A DNA stretch of 64,000 nucleotides from an uncultured Eubacteriales bacterium (GTDB taxonomy: Bacteria; Bacillota; Clostridia; Tissierellales; Peptoniphilaceae): assembly GCA_900540185.1 (NCBI GenBank), contig UQFH01000008.1, positions 1-64,000 on the forward strand. The letters run 5' to 3'. The position numbers were made by a program, and so were the translations under genes. This document shows positions 35,804 through 45,900 of the stretch, in pieces. The notes beneath the pieces were generated by a model. The model did not search any database and was not told the origin of the DNA. It was given only the letters and a program-made list of their open reading frames with translations. How positions within the stretch are numbered: position 1 is the first letter of the stretch; each line of letters starts with the position of its first letter.

Positions 35804-36837
35804 ATAAGTTCAGTTTTTTACACATAAGCGATTTGCATCTTTGCGAGCCATTTAAGAACAATTTTTATCTTGATGGCTATTTTTTACGTGAAGAAATGTG
35901 GAAAACTTTGCAAAATGCTGTAATATTTGCAAATAACAAAAACATCGAATTTATTTTTATCACGGGTGACATTTTTAATAAAGAGTATTTTACAAAAGCA
36001 CATGCTTTGAGATTTATGGAAATCTTGAAAAATTTTCGCGGCGAAAAGATTTTTATAATATTCGGAAACCATGATTTTGTTGGCGGTGACAATGTTCTCT
36101 TGGATGTTGACATTCCGGAAAATATAATAGTGAATTTTTCGAATGAAATCGACGAATTTGTTATGCCGGAGTACAATCTCTCTATTTTTATGCACAGCTG
36201 GACAAATGCAGTCGAGAGAGTTCCGGTTATTGATGCGATAAAATTTAAGTCGAAAAGAAATATTTTGCTTTTGCACAGCGGGACGAATGTTGACCCGAGC
36301 TATATGCCGGTTGCAATTTCCAGTTTGACGAGATTTGACTATGTGGCACTTGGACACATTCATAAACCAACGACGGTCTCCAAGAGTATATGCTATCCGG
36401 GAAGTTTGACGCCGCTATCAATCGGAGAAACAGGAGCTCATGGCGGCATGTATGGTATTTTTGACGAAAGCTTAAAATTGGAGTTTGTAAGGCTGTCTGA
36501 GTTACAATACACGAACGCCGAGATAGATGTTGACGGTCTTTCTTATGATGATATTGTTGAAACATTAAAAATTGAGGGTGGAATAAATATTTTAAGACTT
36601 AAAATTAAAGGCTCAAAAAATATTTATATAAATGTCGATGATTTGAAAGCGTCTTTGTCCAACTTTTATAAATTCGTCGAAATTGTCGATGAGAGAATTT
36701 ATACGGAAGAATTTATGAAAGAGCATTCGGAAATATTTGAAGGAATAGTTAGATTTTTGGAAAAAAAGAATTTGGATGATAATTTGAGGAGTGAAGTTAT
36801 AGAAAATGCGATTAAACATTTGGCAGGAACGAGATGA
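35800..36837 (+). CDS. SbcD/Mre11-like (YhaO-type) metallophosphoesterase
   Basis: A 345-residue calcineurin-like phosphoesterase, likely a DNA nuclease subunit. The metal site motifs are complete: FLHISDLHL (Asp11, His13), FITGDIF, IFGNHDF, LLLHSG and LGHIHKP. The remaining 140 residues form a capping domain as in Mre11/SbcD. It overlaps its predecessor and successor by ATGA each, and the next gene encodes a Rad50/SbcC-like ATPase, so the pair should act as a complex comparable to SbcCD or to Bacillus YhaO-YhaN. No ribosome site of note precedes the ATG, which fits translational coupling. Confidence 0.82.
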   Translation: MNKFSFLHISDLHLCEPFKNNFYLDGYFLREEMWKTLQNAVIFANNKNIEFIFITGDIFNKEYFTKAHALRFMEILKNFRGEKIFIIFGNHDFVGGDNVLLDVDIPENIIVNFSNEIDEFVMPEYNLSIFMHSWTNAVERVPVIDAIKFKSKRNILLLHSGTNVDPSYMPVAISSLTRFDYVALGHIHKPTTVSKSICYPGSLTPLSIGETGAHGGMYGIFDESLKLEFVRLSELQYTNAEIDVDGLSYDDIVETLKIEGGINILRLKIKGSKNIYINVDDLKASLSNFYKFVEIVDERIYTEEFMKEHSEIFEGIVRFLEKKNLDDNLRSEVIENAIKHLAGTR

Positions 36838-38429
36838 TTATAAAAAATATTAGATTGATTGATTTTGGGGCGTATAGGGACCGAAGTTTTAATTTTGAGC
36901 AAGGTTTAAATTTAATATATGGTAAAAACGAAGTCGGTAAAAGCACTTTGAGGTCAAGTATTGATGCAGGATTATACGGTTTTTTAGACGGAAAGTCTAT
37001 AAGGAAATCATACACTGACAGTTTTGAAACATATACAGGCGCTTCGTCGATAGTGAACATGAAAATAACTTCAAAAGGCAAAGAATATTTGATAGAAAGA
37101 AACATGGGGGCGGAAACTTGCAGAGTTTTCGACGAGGGGAATAATGATATTACAGATAATTTTTCTCTGACAAATAAGATTCCGACTCCGGGAAATGATT
37201 TTTTAAATGCGGACAGCGAAACTTTTAGAAGATTTTTCTATATCGACACGACAAAGAAGGATGTGGGCGATTTAGGATTTTTGATTCTAAAAGAAGAGAT
37301 GGACGGAGATATTGTTTCAAAAGCGGTTAAAAATTTAAAAAAGGAAAACGAAGAGCTTGGAAGCGACCGATCGTGGCAAAAGAAAAGACCGAGAATAAAA
37401 AATGAGATTGCAAATTTGGAAGAAGAAATTAGGGTCGGGGAAGAAGCGCTTATTCAAAGTTCAAAGAAAAAAATCAAAACAGACGAAATTAATGATGAAT
37501 TAAGAAAACATGACGCAAGACTTTTGAAGCTTTATAGGAGAGAGACGAAACTTGAGACCTTGAAAGATGAAATTTATCAAGATAGTTTAAATAGAAGCTC
37601 AAAAAAGAAGTCGACTGAAATTCTCTGTCCAATTCTTGCTGCTTTGTTCCTTTTAGGGGCATTTGTATCTAAATATGCATTAAATTTTGACAAATATTTT
37701 TGGCATTTAAATATTGTCGGAGTAATTTTTATCGCTCTGTCGATTGTAAGTAGAATAAAAACATCAAGTGGCAATGAAAAGGGCGAAGAAGAAATTCAAG
37801 ATGTGCTCGGCGAAATTGCAACTGTAAATTCGAAAATTAAAGATATAAATGATTCGAAAATGGAGCTGCAAAAAGAACTTTCGTTTTTAGAAGGGCAGCT
37901 CGACAACATAATGAAAGTTTCGGAAAATACATTATATTTAAAGGACAGACTTTCTATATTAAAGCGGGAAGATGAAATAATGGACAGAGAGTATTTTGTT
38001 AATGAGCTTACAATTGAAGCACTTGAGTTTTTAAAAATTGAAAAGAAAAAAGCACCGAAGACTATGGTTATTAATAGGGCGGAGGATATCTATTTCAACA
38101 TAACCGGGAAAAATGATTTACTAATAAGCGATAAGCTGGATTTCTTTTTGGACAGGGAAAGAAGGATGGATGAAAAAAATTTTTCGTCGGGGACTATGGA
38201 AGTTGCGATTTTTTCGCTGAAGCTTGCATTTAACGAATTTTTAACGGATGGAGATTTCATAGTTTTGGATGATGCTTTTTTGTTTGTTGACGATGAAAGA
38301 CTGGAAAAAATTGCGGAGATATTGTATAATATTTCAAGTAAAAAACAGATTTTGTATTTTACATCCAATAAGAGATTACTGGACATAATAAATCGCAAAT
38401 ATTATAATATAAATGAGGTGATTATTTGA
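36834..38429 (+). CDS. Small Rad50/SbcC-like (YhaN-type) ATPase with a membrane hairpin
   Basis: 531 residues, about half the size of SbcC or YhaN. Walker A lies at 30-38 (GKNEVGKST). After about 140 residues of head domain a helical coil (about 165-255) leads into two hydrophobic segments (about 263-283 and 288-308) where Rad50 has its zinc hook. A return coil (about 315-385) follows, then an ABC-like signature (SSGTMEVAIFSLKLAF, about 448) and Walker B (FIVLDDAFLFVDD). This suggests a membrane-tethered SMC-like ATPase for the preceding phosphoesterase. It overlaps the next gene by four bases (TTGA). Confidence 0.8.
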   Translation: MIIKNIRLIDFGAYRDRSFNFEQGLNLIYGKNEVGKSTLRSSIDAGLYGFLDGKSIRKSYTDSFETYTGASSIVNMKITSKGKEYLIERNMGAETCRVFDEGNNDITDNFSLTNKIPTPGNDFLNADSETFRRFFYIDTTKKDVGDLGFLILKEEMDGDIVSKAVKNLKKENEELGSDRSWQKKRPRIKNEIANLEEEIRVGEEALIQSSKKKIKTDEINDELRKHDARLLKLYRRETKLETLKDEIYQDSLNRSSKKKSTEILCPILAALFLLGAFVSKYALNFDKYFWHLNIVGVIFIALSIVSRIKTSSGNEKGEEEIQDVLGEIATVNSKIKDINDSKMELQKELSFLEGQLDNIMKVSENTLYLKDRLSILKREDEIMDREYFVNELTIEALEFLKIEKKKAPKTMVINRAEDIYFNITGKNDLLISDKLDFFLDRERRMDEKNFSSGTMEVAIFSLKLAFNEFLTDGDFIVLDDAFLFVDDERLEKIAEILYNISSKKQILYFTSNKRLLDIINRKYYNINEVII

Positions 38430-39109
38430 TTTATGCGCTTTCCGATACACATCTTGACGGCGGGAAAAACAAACCTATGGATGTTTTTTCAGACAGTTGG
38501 ATTGATCATAAAGAAAAGATTCAATTGAATTGGGAGCGTATAGTCAAAGGTGAGGACACTGTTCTTATTGCCGGGGATATAAGCTGGGCTATGAAATTGG
38601 AAGAGGCGATTCCGGATTTGGAATTTCTCGATTCGCTACCTGGAAAAAAGATTTTATCAAGGGGCAATCACGACTATTGGTGGTCTGGTTTGAAAAAGAT
38701 GAATGACTTGAATCTAAAGACAATAAAATTCTTGCAAAATAATTCATACAGCGTCGAAGGTTATGAGGTTGCAGGTTCGAGAATTTGGCTCGATGACACC
38801 TCTAAAGAGTACGAAGAAAACGATAAAAAAATTACGGATAGAGAAATTATAAGATTGAAACTCAGTCTTGACACTTGCAAAAGCGAAAGACCGATAATTG
38901 CAATGCTTCATTATCCACCGTTCGACAATAATAAAAATCCGAATGTGTATGCAAAAATCCTTGAAGAGTATAATGTTGAAGCCTGTATTTATGGGCATCT
39001 CCATGCAAATGGACATCAAAATGCGGTAGAGGGAAAAATTAATGGAGTTGAATATTTTCTAACATCCTGTGATTTTATCGATTTTACACCTGTTATCATA
39101 AGGAGGTAA
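38426..39109 (+). CDS. Metallophosphoesterase, fourth gene of the SbcCD-like operon
   Basis: A 227-residue calcineurin-like phosphoesterase starting at TTG 38426, six bases after GAGGTG. Metal-site motifs: LSDTHLDGG, IAGDISW, SRGNHDYWW, MLHYPPF and IYGHLHANG. This short single-domain type is widespread in Firmicutes; its substrate (protein phosphate, nucleotide or DNA) is not known. Its overlap with the ATPase gene suggests a shared role, while nagB follows only five bases after its stop. Confidence 0.82.
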   Translation: MIYALSDTHLDGGKNKPMDVFSDSWIDHKEKIQLNWERIVKGEDTVLIAGDISWAMKLEEAIPDLEFLDSLPGKKILSRGNHDYWWSGLKKMNDLNLKTIKFLQNNSYSVEGYEVAGSRIWLDDTSKEYEENDKKITDREIIRLKLSLDTCKSERPIIAMLHYPPFDNNKNPNVYAKILEEYNVEACIYGHLHANGHQNAVEGKINGVEYFLTSCDFIDFTPVIIRR

Positions 39110-39114
39110 CAACT

Positions 39115-39843
39115 ATGAAATTAGTAGTAGGTAAAAACTATGACGATATGTCAAAACTTGCAGCTGAACAAATGATTGAAAACTGGAATGAAATAAAGGT
39201 TTTGGGTCTTGCAACCGGAAGCACTCCGCTCGGATTATACAATGAACTTATAAAAGCAAATGAAGAAGGAAGAATTTCTTTTGAGGATAAAATCAGCGTA
39301 AACCTCGATGAATACATCGGACTTCCGGATGGGCACAAGGAAAGTTACAGAACATTTATGAACGACAATCTTTTTGACAAAGTTGACATTGACAAGTCAA
39401 ACACATATGTTCCGAAGGCAAAGGATGAACACGATACGAATGCCGGAGAAGAATATGAAAAGTTGGTGGAAAAATTGGGCGGTCAAGATGTACAAATTTT
39501 GGGAATCGGAGAAAACGGACATATTGCTTTCAATGAACCGGCACCTGAGCTAAACGGGAAAACGGGGATTGTGAAACTTACACAATCTACCATTCACGCA
39601 AATTCAAGATTCTTCAACAATGAAGATGAAGTGCCTAAATATGCAATATCAATGGGTATGGGAACGATTCTTCAAGCAAAAGAAATTATCCTTTTGGCAA
39701 GTGGAAAGAAAAAAGCGGATGCTATTAAAAAACTTTTAAATGATGATAAAATCACGACCGATTGTCCGGTTACATTCCTAAAACTACACAAAAATGTTAC
39801 AGTTTATATCGACGAAGATATAAAAGAAGAATTGGATAAATAA
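39115..39843 (+). CDS. nagB: Glucosamine-6-phosphate deaminase
   Basis: Converts glucosamine 6-phosphate to fructose 6-phosphate and ammonia, feeding amino sugars into glycolysis. The 242 residues show LATGSTPLGLYNEL, the active-site NLDEYIGLPDGHKESY, GIGENGHIAFNEP and GKKKADAIKKLL, all typical, at normal length. A perfect AAGGAGGT precedes the ATG. nagA is not adjacent; the gene appears attached to the preceding unit. Confidence 0.95.
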   Translation: MKLVVGKNYDDMSKLAAEQMIENWNEIKVLGLATGSTPLGLYNELIKANEEGRISFEDKISVNLDEYIGLPDGHKESYRTFMNDNLFDKVDIDKSNTYVPKAKDEHDTNAGEEYEKLVEKLGGQDVQILGIGENGHIAFNEPAPELNGKTGIVKLTQSTIHANSRFFNNEDEVPKYAISMGMGTILQAKEIILLASGKKKADAIKKLLNDDKITTDCPVTFLKLHKNVTVYIDEDIKEELDK

Positions 39844-39848
39844 GTTCA

Positions 39849-40364
39849 ATGCTCGAAAAAGAGATAGAAGTAAAAGTTCTTGGCTTTGAGATTCAAGATT
39901 ATATAAATATGGTCGAAAAAATCGGAGCAAAGAAGATTTCAACAGAAGAGCAAGTCAATCACAGATTTTTGGATGCAAAAACGGAAGGCGACTCATATTT
40001 GAGACTTCGAGAAGTTGGCGGCAAAGGATATTTCACTCTAAAAGAGAGAAGCTCATACGAAAACGCGAGAGTAAATAGTGAATTGACTACAGAAATTGCT
40101 GAGCCGAAAACATTTTTAAAAATTGCCGACAGACTTGGAATAAGATATACTTCGGAATCAAAGAAAAGAATAAAATATGTTTTGGACGATTTCGTTTTTG
40201 ACATTGACAAATGGAGCGATGAGGTCTATCCGTATCCATATATGGAGATAGAGGCGAAGACGACGAAAGCGCTTCAAAAAATAATTGTTCGACTCGGGAT
40301 TTCCGAAGAACATATTTCAACAAAATCAATAAAAGAACTTAAAGATGATTTAAACTCTTTATAA
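39849..40364 (+). CDS. CYTH-domain protein (CyaB/ThTPase-like)
   Basis: 171 residues forming one CYTH triphosphate tunnel domain: the N-terminal EIEVKVLG (ExExK motif), HRFLDAKTEGDSYLRLRE, YFTLKERS, KKRIKY and DIDKWSDE...MEIEAK supply the charged residues of the tunnel. Such proteins hydrolyse or bind triphosphates (inorganic triphosphate, thiamine triphosphate) or make cAMP in class IV cyclases. Which one applies cannot be read here. Starts five bases after nagB and ends at a strong terminator. Confidence 0.85.
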   Translation: MLEKEIEVKVLGFEIQDYINMVEKIGAKKISTEEQVNHRFLDAKTEGDSYLRLREVGGKGYFTLKERSSYENARVNSELTTEIAEPKTFLKIADRLGIRYTSESKKRIKYVLDDFVFDIDKWSDEVYPYPYMEIEAKTTKALQKIIVRLGISEEHISTKSIKELKDDLNSL

Positions 40365-40372
40365 ATTCACAA

Positions 40373-40407
40373 AATAAACCGAAAGAAAATTTTTCGGTTT
40401 ATTTTTT
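40373..40407 (+). terminator. Terminator after the CYTH gene
   Basis: AATAAACCGAAA pairs with TTTTCGGTTTATT, followed by TTTTTT. Confidence 0.9.
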
Positions 40408-40428
40408 TGCGTTAGTGACATTAATGAC

Positions 40429-40457
40429 TCGAAAAAAATGTGCATATATGATATAAT
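40429..40457 (+). promoter_or_regulatory. Likely promoter of the small membrane protein gene
   Basis: TATAAT (40452-40457) with a weak TCGAAA -35 element 17 bases before it. Confidence 0.5.
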
Positions 40458-40474
40458 AATTTATGGAGGTTGCC

Positions 40475-41005
40475 ATGAAAGATTCAGTTTTAAAAGAAAA
40501 CATTATAGTTTTAAATTTGGGTGTTTTTTTTAGTGCAATCCTCGTGTTTTTGTCAAATAAAGTTTTAAACGGTATGGCTGTCAAATTTTTGGGAATCTGT
40601 GCAATCTCATATTTGATGGCTTTTCTTGTAGGAAAAACTGCACTTTTGATTCATATTTTATTGTCGAGTGCGTTTTTGGTTTTTCTGAATGGATATAAGC
40701 TTGATAGCACAATCGATTATATCCCATTTATTGTGGAGGTTTTTGTTGGGAGTTTTTTAATAAGTTTTATTAAAAATGTTTTTTATAACAACGAGCTTCT
40801 ATCAAGTTTTTTTGCGGTTGTAATCGGAAGAATTTCGTTTTTTACAGCGGGATTTATACTTTATGATGTGATTTTAAAAAAAGGAATTTTTAATGAATTT
40901 TTGCTTAATCACTTGAACAATGAAGTTGTAGGAATGATTTTTTGTGTAATATTTGTGCCGTTTATTTGTTATAGCATTAAGAAAAACACAATCATGTGGA
41001 ATTAG
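40475..41005 (+). CDS. Small multi-pass membrane protein of unknown function
   Basis: The start is ATG 40475 after GGAGG (176 residues). It consists of about five to six hydrophobic helices (for example FFSAILVFLS, ISYLMAFLVG, FIVEVFVGSFLISFI, IFCVIFVPFICYSI) with short loops. Size and topology recall the substrate-binding S components of ECF vitamin transporters, but no diagnostic motif is visible, so this is only a suggestion. The following peptidase gene begins 17 bases after its stop and probably shares its transcript. Confidence 0.6.
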   Translation: MKDSVLKENIIVLNLGVFFSAILVFLSNKVLNGMAVKFLGICAISYLMAFLVGKTALLIHILLSSAFLVFLNGYKLDSTIDYIPFIVEVFVGSFLISFIKNVFYNNELLSSFFAVVIGRISFFTAGFILYDVILKKGIFNEFLLNHLNNEVVGMIFCVIFVPFICYSIKKNTIMWN

Positions 41006-41021
41006 ATATGGAGGTTTTATT

Positions 41022-41885
41022 ATGAAATGGCGTGGAAGAGAAGGTAGCTCTAATATTGAAGATGGAAGAAGAACTTCATTCGGCGGAGGAGGTTTAAGAC
41101 CGACCGGCGGATTTAGAATGGGTGGACTTGGACTTATTATAGTTGCGGTTTTGTATTTAATTATGGGTGGAAATCCTTTGGATATGATAACCGGTGGTGG
41201 GCCAAGTGTTTCCTCAAATTATGAACCGACAGCGGCCGATGAAGAAAAAATGGAATTTTTAAGTGTTGTTTTAAAAGATACGGAAGATGTTTGGAAGAAG
41301 ATTTTTGAAGACAACGGATTAACTTATGAAGAACCTGTTATGCATATATTTCACGGTGCTGTAAAGAGTGCATGTGGAGTTCAATCTGCACAAGCCGGAC
41401 CTTTTTACTGTCCGGGAGACCGAAAACTATATATGGACTTGGACTTTTTTGACGAACTCAGTAAAAACTTGGGTGCACAGGGAGATTTTGCAATTGCATA
41501 TGTAGTTGCGCACGAAGTTGGCCACCATGTTCAAAATATGCTGGGAATAATGAGAGAACAACAATCAAAAAGACAAACTCTTTCAGAAACCGAATATAAC
41601 AAAATTTCTGTTGCAATAGAGCTCCAAGCTGATTATCTCGCAGGTGTATTCGCCCGTTGGGAAGACGAAGCGGGTTATCTTGAAAAGGGAGATTTTATGG
41701 AAGCCATAAATGCAACATCTGCGGTCGGCGACGACACACTTCAAAAGAAATATCAAGGCGCAGTTGTTCCGGACTCATTTACACACGGAACAGCTGAACA
41801 AAGGGAAAGATGGTTTAAACGCGGATATGAAGCGGGCGATCTTTCACAAGGAGATACATTCAGTGTGCCTTATGACGAATTATAA
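41022..41885 (+). CDS. YpfJ-family neutral zinc metallopeptidase
   Basis: 287 residues from ATG 41022 (GGAGG before it). The N-terminal Arg/Gly-rich stretch is followed by one membrane helix (about residues 32-50, LGLIIVAVLYLIMG) and an extracytoplasmic zinc peptidase domain with HEVGHHVQ (HExxH), an upstream CGVQSAQAGPFYCP segment and the downstream ELQADYLAGVFA that supplies a further metal ligand. This is the KPN_00809/YpfJ family, found across bacteria with unknown substrate. Normal length. Confidence 0.9.
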   Translation: MKWRGREGSSNIEDGRRTSFGGGGLRPTGGFRMGGLGLIIVAVLYLIMGGNPLDMITGGGPSVSSNYEPTAADEEKMEFLSVVLKDTEDVWKKIFEDNGLTYEEPVMHIFHGAVKSACGVQSAQAGPFYCPGDRKLYMDLDFFDELSKNLGAQGDFAIAYVVAHEVGHHVQNMLGIMREQQSKRQTLSETEYNKISVAIELQADYLAGVFARWEDEAGYLEKGDFMEAINATSAVGDDTLQKKYQGAVVPDSFTHGTAEQRERWFKRGYEAGDLSQGDTFSVPYDEL

Positions 41886-41920
41886 TTTTTAAAGTTTTAA
41901 ATAGAGAAAGGAATGAACTT

Positions 41921-42910
41921 ATGAAAACAGTTTATAGTGCTATACAACCGTCAGGAGATTTGACAATTGGAAATTATTTAGGAGCTCTAAGAAACTGGAA
42001 AAAATTGGAAGATGATTACAGATGCATTTTCGGAGTCGCTGATCTTCACGCAATCACAGTAAGACAAGACCCTGAAATGTTAAGAGAAAGGTCGAAAAAA
42101 CTTATTGCAATTTATCTTGCAAACGGACTTGATCCGAAGAAGTCGATCATCTATGTAAACAGTCATGTGCCTGAACATGCTGAACTTGGATGGGCTCTTC
42201 ACACATATACATCTCTCGGACAGCTGAACAGAATGCATCAGTTCAAGAGTAAAATAAAAGACAATGAAGAAAGGGCGAATGCCGGTCTTTATTGCTATCC
42301 GGTTTTGATGGCGGCTGATATTCTTCTTTACGACACGGACCTTGTGCCGGTTGGAGATGACCAAAAGCAACACGTTGAAATCACAAGGGATATTGCGGAA
42401 AGATTTAACGGAATATATGGAGAAACTTTTGTTATGCCGGAGCCGCTTATCGGCAAGATGGGAAACAGAATTAAAAGTTTACAAGATCCGACAATCAAGA
42501 TGAGTAAATCAGACCCGAATCCGGCGGCATATATACTTCTTCTTGAAGAATATAACTCAATTAAAAAGAAAATAAACAGAGCAGTTACAGACTCGGTTGG
42601 AGAAATAAATTATTCAAAAGATCAGCCGGGAGTTTCAAACCTTCTTGAAATTTATCAATCTTGCACGGATGAAAAGATGGAAGATATTCTATCAAAATTT
42701 GAAGGAAAGGGTTATGGGGAGTTAAAAAAAGCTGTAATTGAAGCTGTCGAAAACTCAATCGGTCCGGTTAGAGACAAGACAAATGAACTCTTACAAAATG
42801 AGGACTATCTTATTGAAGTTGCACACGACGGAATGATTAGGGCGAGAGAAATTGCATCAAAAACACTCGAAAGAGTTTATGAAAAAATAGGATTTTTGAG
42901 GGGAATGTAA
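41921..42910 (+). CDS. trpS: Tryptophanyl-tRNA synthetase
   Basis: Charges tRNA-Trp. The 329-residue class I synthetase has the HIGH-equivalent QPSGDLTIGNYLGAL, DLHAITVRQDP, the tryptophan-site region with AADILLYDTDLVPVG and DQKQHVE, and the KMSKS loop. Length is normal. The leader is only 35 bases, so no T-box fits. Its TAA shares a base with the ATG of the next gene. Confidence 0.96.
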   Translation: MKTVYSAIQPSGDLTIGNYLGALRNWKKLEDDYRCIFGVADLHAITVRQDPEMLRERSKKLIAIYLANGLDPKKSIIYVNSHVPEHAELGWALHTYTSLGQLNRMHQFKSKIKDNEERANAGLYCYPVLMAADILLYDTDLVPVGDDQKQHVEITRDIAERFNGIYGETFVMPEPLIGKMGNRIKSLQDPTIKMSKSDPNPAAYILLLEEYNSIKKKINRAVTDSVGEINYSKDQPGVSNLLEIYQSCTDEKMEDILSKFEGKGYGELKKAVIEAVENSIGPVRDKTNELLQNEDYLIEVAHDGMIRAREIASKTLERVYEKIGFLRGM

Positions 42911-45900
42911 TGAAAATATTGATTGTTGGCGGAGGAGCCAGGGAGTATGCTATAGGTGAAAAAATTAAGAGTCAACGCGGAAGTGATGTTGAACTTATCT
43001 TCGCACCCGGCAATGGCGGTACACAGCTCATCGGTAAAAATGTAGATATCGGTGACACTGATATTTCAAAACTTTTAGATTTTGCAAAAAATGAAAAAGT
43101 TGATTTTACAATTGTCGGTCCGGAAGCACCTCTTTGCGAGGGCATTGTGGATGTTTTTAGTGGAGCAGGACTCAAAATATTCGGGCCTGATAAAAAAGCT
43201 TCGAAGCTCGAAGGTTCAAAGGAATTTACAAAAGAAGTTTTAAAACTCGAAAATATTCCTACTGCTGAATATAAAACTTTCACAAACTCAGATGAAGCTA
43301 TTAAATATGCAAAAGAACTTAGAGATAAAAATTTAAAAAATAAAGTTGTTCTAAAAGCGGACGGACTTGCTTCGGGAAAAGGTGTTATCATAGCAGAACA
43401 TGACGAAGAAATTGAAGAAGGCATAAGAAATGTTTTGGATAATAAGATTTTCGGAGATCAAAAGATTTTGATTGAAGAATTCCTTTGGGGTTTTGAAACG
43501 AGTTTAATCGGATTTTTAGACGGCGAGACAATAAAGCTATTCAATCCGACCAGAGACCACAAGACGATTTTTGAAGGAAATGTCGGAGCAAACACCGGTG
43601 GAATGGGAACGTTCACTCCTGACTTTGAAGCTTTGGTTTATAGAGAAGAAATTGATGAAAAAATTATCCAACCGCTTGTTCATGCATTGAAAAAAGCGGA
43701 AATTGATTACAAGGGCGTCATTTTCTTGGGACTTATTATTTCGGAAGATGGTCCTAGAGTTCTTGAAATCAACTGCAGATTCGGCGATCCTGAAACACAA
43801 TGCTTGATGATGAATCTTGAAAGCGATTTGCTTGATTTGATGATAAAGACCACCGAAAAAAATCTAAAGGACGCGGAACTTGTTTTAAACGATAAAAGAA
43901 TAGTTAATGTCGTTTTAGCAAGTGGAGGATATCCGGGAGATTATAAAAAAGGCTTTGAAATAAATGGTTTGGCATCTCTCGAACACTCTAAAATATATTA
44001 TGGCGGCGTTAAAGAAAAAGACGATAAAATTTATACAAACGGAGGACGCGTGCTTGGAATTTGTGCGTGCGGTGAAAGTTTTGATGAAGCGATGGAAAGA
44101 GCATATAGTGATGTTCAAAAAGTTCATTTTAATGATGTTTATTACAGAAAGGATATTGCGCCAATGGTAAAGAGAATTTATGTTTGGAAAAAAGACGGAT
44201 TTGATGTTCCTTCAAATTCCGTGAAACATCTGCTCAAAGAAGAGTTTGGAAAAACTTTTAAAAATTTGAAATTGTATAGAAGATATGACATTGACGGATT
44301 GACAGATGCTGAAATTGATGATATTAAAGACACCATTTTAAGAGAACCTCCGGTTGATGAAATTGCGACCGGAAATGATGCAATTGATTTGCAAACAAAA
44401 CTCGAAAATTCAATTGTTATAAAATATAAATCGGGACAATTTGACCAAAGAAAGAAAGGACTTTTGGACACAATAAAAGCGGTTCTTCCTGAATCAAATG
44501 TCGATGCTGAAGTTGAAGAGGTAATAACAATTCCGGGCGCAACTGATGAAGAAATCAAAAAGATTAAGGCGATTTTAATAAACCCTGTCGACCAAGAAGA
44601 GGGAGAACTTCTTGAAATTCCTGCATCTTTAAGAGATATGTCAAAGAGATCGAATGAAATTTTGACATATGACGGATTTAAAGATATGAGCGAAAAAGAA
44701 CTTGAAGAATTTCACGATTCGCATTCACTTGCAATGAGTGTTGCCGATTTAAAAACAATACAGGATTATTGCAAGAAAGAAGATAAAGACCCGACAGACA
44801 CGGAAATTTCAATTCTCGACACATATTGGAGCGACCACTGTAGACACACAACATTCTTCACAAATCTTGAAGATGTTGAATTTAAGAATACCGATTCAAA
44901 ACGTGACGAAGCGATAAAAGAAGCATTCAAAAAATATCTCGAAATGAGAGAAAAAGCAAATGCAAAGAAGCCTGTTTCGTTGATGGACATGAGTACGATT
45001 CAATCAAAACTCATGAGAAAAGAAGGAAAACTTGACGACGTTGAAGTAAGTGATGAAATAAACGCTTGTACTCTCATTATTCCGGCTGATGTTGACGGAA
45101 AAACAGAGGAATATTTGTTATTTTTCAAAAATGAAACACACAACCACCCGACAGAAATTGAACCGTTCGGTGGAGCTCAAACATGTTTGGGCGGGGCTAT
45201 AAGAGACCCGCTTTCAGGTAGAGGATATGTTTATCAAGCAATGAGAATAACAGGTGCGAGCGATCCTATAAACGACTACAAATTGGAAGGAAAGCTTACG
45301 CAAAAGAAAATTATTCGCGATGCATTGAAGGGATACAGCTCATACGGAAATCAAATCGGTTTACCGACCGGCTATGTTGAAGAACTTTTCCACCCGGGAT
45401 ACAAGGCAAAGAGAATGGAAGTCGGAGCTGTTATGGGAGCAGCACCGAGAAAGAATGTCATTAGAGAAAAAACGCTTCCTGGAGATGTTGTCATCTTACT
45501 TGGTGGAAGAACTGGAAGAGACGGAGTAGGTGGAGCAACAGGTTCGTCAAAAGTTCACACAAAGGACAGCGTAAAAAAATCGGGTGCAGAAGTTCAAAAA
45601 GGACATGCGCCGACTGAAAGAAAAATTCAAAGACTCATGAGAAGAACCGAAGCGGCATCATTAATTAAGAAATGTAACGACTTTGGCGCCGGAGGAGTTT
45701 CAGTTGCAATCGGTGAACTTGCAGACAGTTTGGATATTTATTTGGACAGAGTTCCGCTAAAATACAAAGGTTTAACACCGAGAGAAATTGCAATAAGTGA
45801 GTCTCAAGAAAGAATGGCTGTAGTTGTTTCAAAAGAAAATATGGAAGAGTTTTTGAAATATGCAGACGAAGAAAATCTCGAAGCTACTCATGTTGCAGAT

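Noticed and set aside
41886..41920. T-box riboswitch before trpS
   Set aside because: Only 35 bases separate trpS from the previous gene, far too short for a T-box leader.
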